Assembly (NCBI GenBank): GCA_946699065.1
Contig: CAMPDV010000135.1
Coordinates: 558,001-622,000, forward strand
From: Loxodes magnus
Lineage: Eukaryota > Ciliophora > Karyorelictea > Loxodida > Loxodidae
Direction of reading: 5' to 3'
DNA: 64,000 bases
The notes under the pieces were generated by a model. The model was not told the origin of the DNA, did no database searches, and saw nothing but the letters and a program-made list of their open reading frames with translations. The position numbers and the translations under genes are program-made. Positions 57,819 through 64,000 of this stretch are shown piece after piece (the first letter of the stretch is position 1; the number at the start of each line of letters is the position of its first letter).

Positions 57819-59524
57819 CTATAGACTATACAACATAACGTTTGATTTCTAATTAGTTGTCTTTCAAACTACATACTTTAATTATCTTTGAGTATCTCCT
57901 AACTGTATTTTAATAAAGTGCATTGACAGTTTAAATATAAAAAATAAAGATTATTATACTTTCGCATTTATATTTGAATTATCTTATTAGGCTTATTAAA
58001 CTATCACTAATTTTAGCTAATTATTTCTAAAAATACTCTTACCTTTTATTGATTATCTATTAATGAAACGAAGCTTATATAGTATCTTCGTTATTATTAT
58101 TGATACAATAACTTGAAATCTTTTTAAATTAAGGCCTAGAAATAGTTATTAGACTAGACTGATTCTAGTTATACTCTTAATTAAAGACCTAAGTTCTATT
58201 TATTTCAAATATAAGTGCTTATTAAGTATCTCTATTCTACTATCTCTTTGTTTCTTCCTCTTCTGTACCACTTCAGAAAATTTGGGAACTGAGTTGCGGA
58301 AAATTATCCTTAGAATTAAGTGAAAAGCTTAAGTTTGTCTGAATTATTGCTGCTGGTAAGAGAGTTATAGGAACTTCTTAATAGAACACTCAATTAGTGT
58401 AAATCAAGTCAATTATTAATACATTTGGCTGGTGGATTCAAAAGAGAAAGTCAGAAAGAAATAGGAGTTAAGAAAGTTCTAAGTATAAGGAAACTCAACA
58501 GCATTTCTTCTTGATAGCTTAAAGTAATAATATACTAAAATTAATTTTTCCACTCAATTATAGTATCTTTAATATAGTTATACTCAATATACCTTATCAG
58601 CTATTTAAGACTAAGTACCTTTTATTTATTGCTATATTTGCAATAAGTAAACATACAAATGCTAGCAATACCTAGTCAATAGGAATTTTGCTTTAATAAA
58701 TGCTTCTAATATAGCACTATAACATGTTATTTAGTACTGGTACATTAATAAAACTTTAGCTGCATTTATATATACAAGCTTATGGAGTTAGAATAGTTTA
58801 GAGTTGGATATTTATTGCAGAAGTAGTTGAGATTCTCTATGTTAAGTATTTTTGAATATATCAACTACAGGAATACAATAGTACTTCATTTTCCTTAAAA
58901 GTAAAACGTTCTTATCACTTCCATTCTATCAATTCTTTATTCTTCTCCATAAAAGCAAATAAATTTAAAAAAGATATCCCACAAAGCAAAGATAGGAAGA
59001 TGACATAAATTAAGATAATTAGAGTTCTTAATAAAGGACTATATTAAAAGATAAAAAGTGAGTAGTAGCAATATCCTTAGTATAGGATATATAGTTTATA
59101 TTTAAACTAATAATGTACTTTAGTATCATTAGAACTGTCTATTTAGGTTTAATATTAACAATATATGTATATTATAAAGCTATATTAGCTATCTTACTTA
59201 TCAAAACTAAATCTTTAAAGATAAAACAAAGGGTATAAAAATATTATATCTACTTATGTAGTAAAACTATAGAAGTAATAACCAATAAAAGGATAATGAT
59301 TTCATAGCCTTTTCTTTAGCAATAAACTAGAAATAAGTTAAATAGCAGACTGTTTAGTAATAAGGCTGATAGTAAAGACTGTTTAATTTATTATCTAAAT
59401 TATGATAGGAACTCTATAAATAATACAACTGCAATTAGTCAAACTTTAAAATTGTAACTTGTAAATAGAGTGCTAGCAAAGTTAGTATATAACTCCCAAG
59501 AGTTATATAGCTAAGAAAACTTTG
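57819..59524. other. Intergenic region with a small coding-like island
   Basis: Mostly AT-rich. At 58258-58510 the composition changes and open frames exist on both strands (for example plus-strand ELSEKLKFVWIIAAGKRVIG), but no family, start or stop can be fixed. It could be a gene remnant. Confidence 0.35.
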
Positions 59525-60418
59525 ATGGTTAGCTCTAATTATTTTGAATGGAATGCTGCAGCTAGTACTGCTAATGAATTTCAGTAAAAAATTGAATTAA
59601 ATAAAGAAATAGTATTTGATGAGCTCAATAAATGGGTTAGAAATCACTGAATTTGGCGTATCTGTTTACAAGTTCGAAACAGAAGATTTTCACTGTTTTG
59701 ATCCAATATTTCCTAGTAACTAATTTTCTACTCATAGAAATTAAGAAGAAAAAGAAATTCTTGTATCTTATCCTAGAAGAAACCCTAATAGATACTTAGA
59801 AAAATTATATAATCCTAAAATAAACTAATATTTGGGTAGAGATATGAAACTATTATTTATCTAAGATACTATGAAGGCTAAGGTAAAGCTCTTGAAGATA
59901 TTGAAGTTTTATTTTTTATTTATAATGAAGAGCAATTTTTATGTATAAAACTAGAGAGCATTGATTAAATAAACATAAGGTTTATTGATGTAATTCAATT
60001 CTCATTTCCCAAACCCTTCAAGTTACTATTTTTCAAGGCTTAAAATTCAGATTCTCAAAATGAGAGTTATCATACTAATATAGTAATGATACTGATATAA
60101 TACGTATTAAGATTGACCCTAAATATGATTTAATTTAATTTCTAAAGTCATATTATAATAAGTTCTAGAAATATCATTTAACATAGAGATATTGAGGAAA
60201 TTCAATTTACTTTATTCTTCCTTATATTTAAGATTTTATAAGAGCAGGAACGGAGAATATAAGGAAGTATATGTCCAACTATTTATGATAGAATTGAAAA
60301 AGTGATGATTAACTCTTATCTAAGTTAAATTAAATTAAATTAAATTAAATTAAAGTGTTAAAGAAGGATCGTCTACTTAAAAGCTTCCTACTTCCCTATC
60401 CAACCAATAGGAACTTGA
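59525..60418 (+). CDS. Unknown gene, 3' end altered by a retroelement insertion
   Basis: Coding-like sequence runs from ATG 59525 (MVSSNYFEWNAAASTANEFQ). A phase change of unknown cause near 59630 leads to GLEITEFGVSVYKFETEDFH, possibly the true start as MSSINGLEITEFG. A probable 17-nt intron (GTATCTTATCCTAGAAG, near 59762) leads to the frame IIYLRYYEGQGKALEDIEVL and IQFSFPKPFKLLFFKAQNSD. That frame enters the target-site copy at 60310 and, within the inserted element, stops at TGA 60416-60418. If the insertion is removed, the same frame reads NSYLSNTRNINQRMAILT and stops at TGA 60666-60668. No family recognised. It may be a working gene with a new C-terminus or a pseudogene. Confidence 0.4.
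60310..60325. repeat. Target-site duplication, left copy
   Basis: TAACTCTTATCTAAGT, 16 bp, identical to 60611-60626, and directly flanking the insertion. Confidence 0.85.
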
Positions 60419-60610
60419 TCTCTAGGTGGTCTTCTCCTCCCTTCACTGTCAAGTTTTCGGAATGGTTGTCTCTTCATATAGCTTGCTTTCTTCTTATAAA
60501 TTTCTCCATTCCTGGTTGGGTAAAATTAGGTTAGGTCATTCCATATTTTCTATTAAATCTCCTTTCTCTTCCAGCATCGTCTCCATAGGTGGTCTGTTCT
60601 CCTGCAGATG
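60326..60610 (-). mobile_element. 5'-truncated non-LTR retroelement with (TTTAA)n tail
   Basis: 285 bp lying exactly between two 16-bp direct repeats. On the minus strand it begins CATCTGCAGGAGAACAGACC and ends in about five TTTAA units, the polarity expected of a target-primed reverse transcription product. It is richer in G and C than its surroundings. Open frames inside it (for example METMLEEKGDLIENMEWPNL, or in another phase DQVPIGWIGKQEAF) look like the end of an ORF. The tail differs from the ATTT tail of the LINE at 49.9-53.6 kb, so it comes from another family. No RNA polymerase III box is seen, so a SINE is less likely. Confidence 0.75.
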
Positions 60611-60626
60611 TAACTCTTATCTAAGT
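60611..60626. repeat. Target-site duplication, right copy
   Basis: Second copy of TAACTCTTATCTAAGT. Confidence 0.85.
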
Positions 60627-61285
60627 AATACCAGAAATATTAATCAAAGGATGGCTATATTAACTTGAATTTAATCTCAAATATTACCCTATATCATTCA
60701 TTCGTGTCTTCCTAAGTCATTTTAAATGTTTACTTTTCGTCGTAAATTTTAAGATGAATCATGTCGAGTTTAAGGGCCTTAAATTAGCGTTAAAATGATG
60801 CATCTGCACCCAGTTATTAATAGAATCTCCTTCATCATTTTATGTATTCATATTTCTTATAAAGTTGAATAGCGATACTTATATTATCTATTGCTTGATT
60901 ATTAAGTCTTTATTTATAGTTAGAAATGTCTTTGATATAATTAACATTTTAAAACATTCTAATCAAAATTGATGCTTCGAGGCTAGATAATGCTTCATTT
61001 ATTTAAAAAAGTTTTGCACAAGAAAATCCTGGATCAAAGTGGTCTCTTACATAATACCAATAAAGTTAATAGCCATACAATAAAATTCCCAATCTTTTTT
61101 GTTATTTGCTTAGCTTGTTTGCTAACTCCAAATTTACATTAGATATTAGCGCAAAAATTCTCAAGCCAAACTTTTATGCAATTCAATGCTTTCGTTTTAT
61201 CAAATTTGCTAAAGATAAATCATGAGTTTACTTTTGTCTAAAAGATAGTTCAAAGTCTTGTTATTTACTTATGTTTCCCTAGCAT
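60611..61285 (-). CDS. Unknown gene, 3' end running into the retroelement
   Basis: From ATG 61283-61285 (MLGKHKQITRLWTIFQTKVN) a 16-nt intron at 61122-61137 (GTAAATTTGGAGTTAG) joins ENFCANIQ to the second exon (YYVRDHFDPGFSCAKLFQIN, EALSSLEASILIRMFQNVNY). At 60832-60837 two TGA codons stand in a row. Reading them as Trp-Trp leads to further good coding sequence (LGADASFQRQFKALKLDMIH, TQEDTNEWYRVIFEIKFK) up to DQYFWYYLDKSY at the target-site copy and on into the insertion. Stopping at the first TGA would give about 145 aa. No family recognised. The original 3' end was probably displaced by the insertion; the neighbouring convergent gene overlaps here. Confidence 0.45.
61122..61137 (-). other. 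Intron, 16 nt
   Basis: Minus-strand GTAAATTTGGAGTTAG; shifts the frame by one to the long downstream exon. Confidence 0.65.
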
Positions 61286-63643
61286 ATTAGTAAATCACCT
61301 CTTTATTATATGTATCTAAATAAGTATTTCTGAGGTTGAAGTATTAGTACTCTATTATTAGTTACTTAATCCTTAAATTTAATTCTCTTAAAGTTCCCTT
61401 CTATTTCTTATTTAAAGTGTCAAATACTAAGTAACTTGCTTAATTAGATTATTACTATTAGAAGAAAAAGAGCAACTTTATAATCACTAAAGTTTCTTCC
61501 AGCTAAATCTAACAAAGACACCTAAAAGCTTTTTTAATTAAAGGAATTGGATTAAAAGCTAAGTCTTTAAATCATAAAACTTAAGAAAAGCAAAGACTAA
61601 AAATTAAACGTTAGAACTAGATATCTATAGCTAAAGGAAGTAATCTTATAGTAATAAAAGAACATAGTGATGCATATAATATAACTCTGATTATACTAAG
61701 CATAGAAATTATTAATTGCAAATCATCTAATTAGATCTAACTAACAAGTTGTAGTTATATCGATTAAGATTAATTTAAGATATGTTTACTTAAAATAACT
61801 TTAATAGCAAGCATTTTATAAAAGTTACTCTAGTTAAAAAACAATTTAAGGTTTATTTAATTGAGTCTGTTAGTTGATTTAGTCTGAGATAATTTCTTTG
61901 TAAGTATTGATTTGAGATAATTTAGTGGAGTAATATAGGTATGATTGAATGGGTGTTTAGAAGTGAAGCATTTTTTCTTTTATAATCAGGTTAATTTATA
62001 GTAAGCTACTAATAATACATTTAGCTAAGACTAAAGCTTACTAGACAATTTTAATATTTGATTAGGTTTTGTTTGAATAAGCTTTATAGTTTTAAGTCTC
62101 TCATAAGTACAAATAATATGAATATTGCTTTACTATTTATAATAGTATCTAGGTAATCTCCTGATTATTTAAGGGATATACATTTATATAAACCTATACA
62201 TATATTAATGGAGTTTTAAATTAAAGATATTTAAACAAAAATTTGATTCTAGTTTATAAAGAAGAAGCTTAGATAGCCTTTAGAAGTATATTAACTAGAA
62301 GTTTTATAAGTTTAGCTTAAAAGTTGAGTAGATAGATCTAATTATTTTTAAATTAGCAATTTATGTAAAAAAAGGGATAAAAAATTAAATACGATTTTTC
62401 CTTAGAAATCTTGACTAATACTTATTTGGTATAATACTAACTAAATTTAAGCAGCACTTTATATTATCCATTATAGTGCTTTTTATTTAATTCCTTCTAA
62501 ATTCTTATATCCAAAATCAATCGATACATTCCCAATTAAACATCTTCTAACACTGATACAAAACTCATTGACATATCACCTCACTAGCATAAAGCACTAA
62601 CTAACCTCTTTTTACTCAAAAAAATACTTGAATAATCTAGAATTATCAAATAAAAAAGACTATCAATCATACTTTTAAGTTTAGTTAGACTATCTTTTTC
62701 TTTATTACTATTACTTAAATTTCTCTATAGAACTCTGATGTTCAATTGGTTATCTAATATTTAAAAAAAATTGAAAATATAGAAAGTCATTTTAAATAGC
62801 TAGTATAAAGGTATAAGCAAAAGATTATTTAATGAAAGCTCATAAAGCAAACTAATGGTTCTGGAATTTATTATAGTATATTGGAATCTCTTAATAGTTT
62901 TATCAAGAGTAACATACAATGTTGTAATGAAGAGAGCAAATTAAAATAATTCTAAATATTTAGATCTTTATTAGATTTTAGGTTCATTCTTAATGGAATG
63001 GAAAGTAAGAAGAAGTTAAATATTTTAATAGATAGCTATTAAAATCGGATTAGTATTTTATCTAGCTACTTTAAAAAGCGCTTTCTTATAATTAGAGATA
63101 ATCAATCTTAATAATTTTGAGTAAACTTTGGTATATTTTAAGTAGAATAGAAAGAAAGACATTATTACTTGGATATAGCTATTCAAATTATTAAAAGAGA
63201 AAGTTATATAAAAGATAAATTAAAAAGGTTAAATGATTTAGTTGGAAGTATTATATACGTTTGTATTTATAGAGAGTTAGAGCTGATATATTTAATGATT
63301 TTCTAGGTGCTTAATTATTCTAATAGTTATTGATAAGAGTCTAAATAAGGATTTTAATATTTTAACTGATTTATCAAATCAATTTATATCTAAGCTTGTC
63401 ATAGTTACAACATTATCTAATTTAAATAGTCAACTTTCCAACCTAATTATTGCATAGATTTGCTACCTTGATATTAGCTTTGAAAAATAGAAATAAGAAA
63501 TGATACAAAAATATAAGAAATAAAGATAGCTAAAGATTAAGACACAGCCATTCTTACATTAGGAAGTAATTGTATAGCAGCAGAATTTAACTTTACTGTA
63601 CCAATGAACTGTATTTAATCCATACTTTAGAATAAGTTTATAA
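61286..63643. other. Long intergenic region
   Basis: 2.4 kb AT-rich. No reading frame or repeat recognised. Confidence 0.5.
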
Positions 63644-63716
63644 AGCCTTGTGGCGCAACGGTTAGCGTATCAGCCTTCTAAGCTGAGGGTTGTGGGTTCG
63701 AATCCCACCAAGGCTG
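63644..63716 (+). tRNA. tRNA-Arg (anticodon UCU)
   Basis: 73 nt with a full cloverleaf: acceptor AGCCTTG/CAAGGCT, D stem GCGC/GCGT, anticodon stem TCAGC/GCTGA around loop CTTCTAA (anticodon TCT, reads AGA/AGG), T stem GTGGG/CCCAC with TTCGAAT loop, discriminator G. A T5 run directly after it (63717-63721) is a standard RNA polymerase III terminator. The A box (TGGCGCAACGG) and B box (GGTTCGAATCC) are intact. No intron. AGA is the main Arg codon in the window's genes, which fits. Confidence 0.96.
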
Positions 63717-63721
63717 TTTTT
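63717..63721 (+). terminator. RNA polymerase III terminator
   Basis: TTTTT immediately downstream of the tRNA-Arg 3' end. Confidence 0.8.
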
Positions 63722-64000
63722 ATTGTATAAGATCTTTAAAAATATCTATTAGTAAAACTATTAACTTAATTAAAGAAACAGGAACTATTAGTATCCAATA
63801 CAAGCTATAATATATACTTCATTATAACAAACCCATATGATTAATAACTATATTACAATAAAGATACATTAACATTTATAATCAGGAATTACTAAGTTCA
63901 ACCTCTTTTTACTAATTAGATTTACTAGAATGAAAAGGCAAGAAAAATTGAAAAGAAGCATAACTTAATTAAGCATTTTTGAATACAGCATGTGACGGAA

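Noticed and set aside
60326-60610. The 285-bp insert as a SINE
   Set aside because: No A and B boxes are seen and open protein-like frames fill it, so a truncated LINE-type copy is more likely.
1-64000. A heterotrich code as in Condylostoma (any of three codons as stop)
   Set aside because: Every gene whose end can be fixed stops at TGA and none at TAA or TAG, which fits the karyorelict code better.
1-64000. Bacterial, phage or organelle DNA
   Set aside because: Spliceosomal introns, SmF, CPSF30, epsilon-tubulin, importin and a eukaryotic tRNA with pol III terminator show a eukaryotic nuclear genome.
1-64000. CRISPR arrays, riboswitches, operons, telomere repeats
   Set aside because: None seen; the periodic elements present are the TACTGATA cluster and short AT microsatellites.

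Overview
This window is nuclear DNA of a ciliate whose reading of all three stop codons is changed. TAA and TAG stand for glutamine throughout. TGA stands for tryptophan at positions where conserved families demand Trp (SmF, epsilon-tubulin, dCMP deaminase, the YTH domain, the reverse transcriptase), and TGA is also the only codon that ends the genes. This is the karyorelict nuclear code (translation table 27). With AT-rich DNA, 0.3-3.5 kb of non-coding DNA between many genes, and non-LTR retroelements, it suggests a karyorelictean such as Loxodes. The genus is inference. Any ordinary ORF scan sees only fragments of these genes. Most are also cut by introns of 16-20 nt (GT...AG, usually GTAAG/GTAAT...TAG/CAG), which I placed by frame continuity and protein conservation.

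Layout. 0-13 kb: cyclic-nucleotide-binding protein (-), RING/B-box/kelch protein (-), a decayed ATP synthase alpha pseudogene (+), an importin-7/8-type karyopherin (+), and an ankyrin-DHHC palmitoyltransferase (+). 13.8-20 kb: Gln-rich coiled-coil protein (-), a dCMP-deaminase-like protein lacking catalytic residues (+), an acidic Gln-rich protein ending in a CaaX box (+), and ribosomal protein eL42 (-). 21.6-30.3 kb: a membrane protein (-) divergent from a CPSF30-YTH fusion (+), an unknown helical protein, a mitochondrial membrane protein, a Lys-rich protein and SmF (all +). 32.3-39.6 kb: epsilon-tubulin (+), a Dsc3-like ubiquitin-domain membrane protein (+) and a mitochondrial SLC30A9-type cation transporter (-).

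41-61 kb is richer in mobile DNA: a small tail-anchored protein (+), a large unknown gene (-), a gag-like ORF1 (-) with an unusual upstream block, a Cys-rich receptor-like protein (+), a 3.6 kb non-LTR retrotransposon with endonuclease, reverse transcriptase and a 3' stem-loop (+), a second decayed gag-like ORF (+), an unknown two-exon gene (-), and a convergent gene pair at 59.5-61.3 kb split by a truncated retroelement with a 16-bp target duplication. A tRNA-Arg(UCU) lies at 63.6 kb. There are no operons. Genes on both strands are separated by AT-rich DNA in which I see nothing.

The contents are a mixed eukaryotic set: ubiquitin and lipid-modification signalling, nuclear import, mRNA 3'-end processing and splicing, translation, basal-body tubulin and mitochondrial proteins. 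No dedicated multi-gene system stands out. The most notable items are the dual-meaning TGA, the CPSF30-YTH fusion, the dead deaminase, the ATP synthase pseudogene and the retroelement structures.
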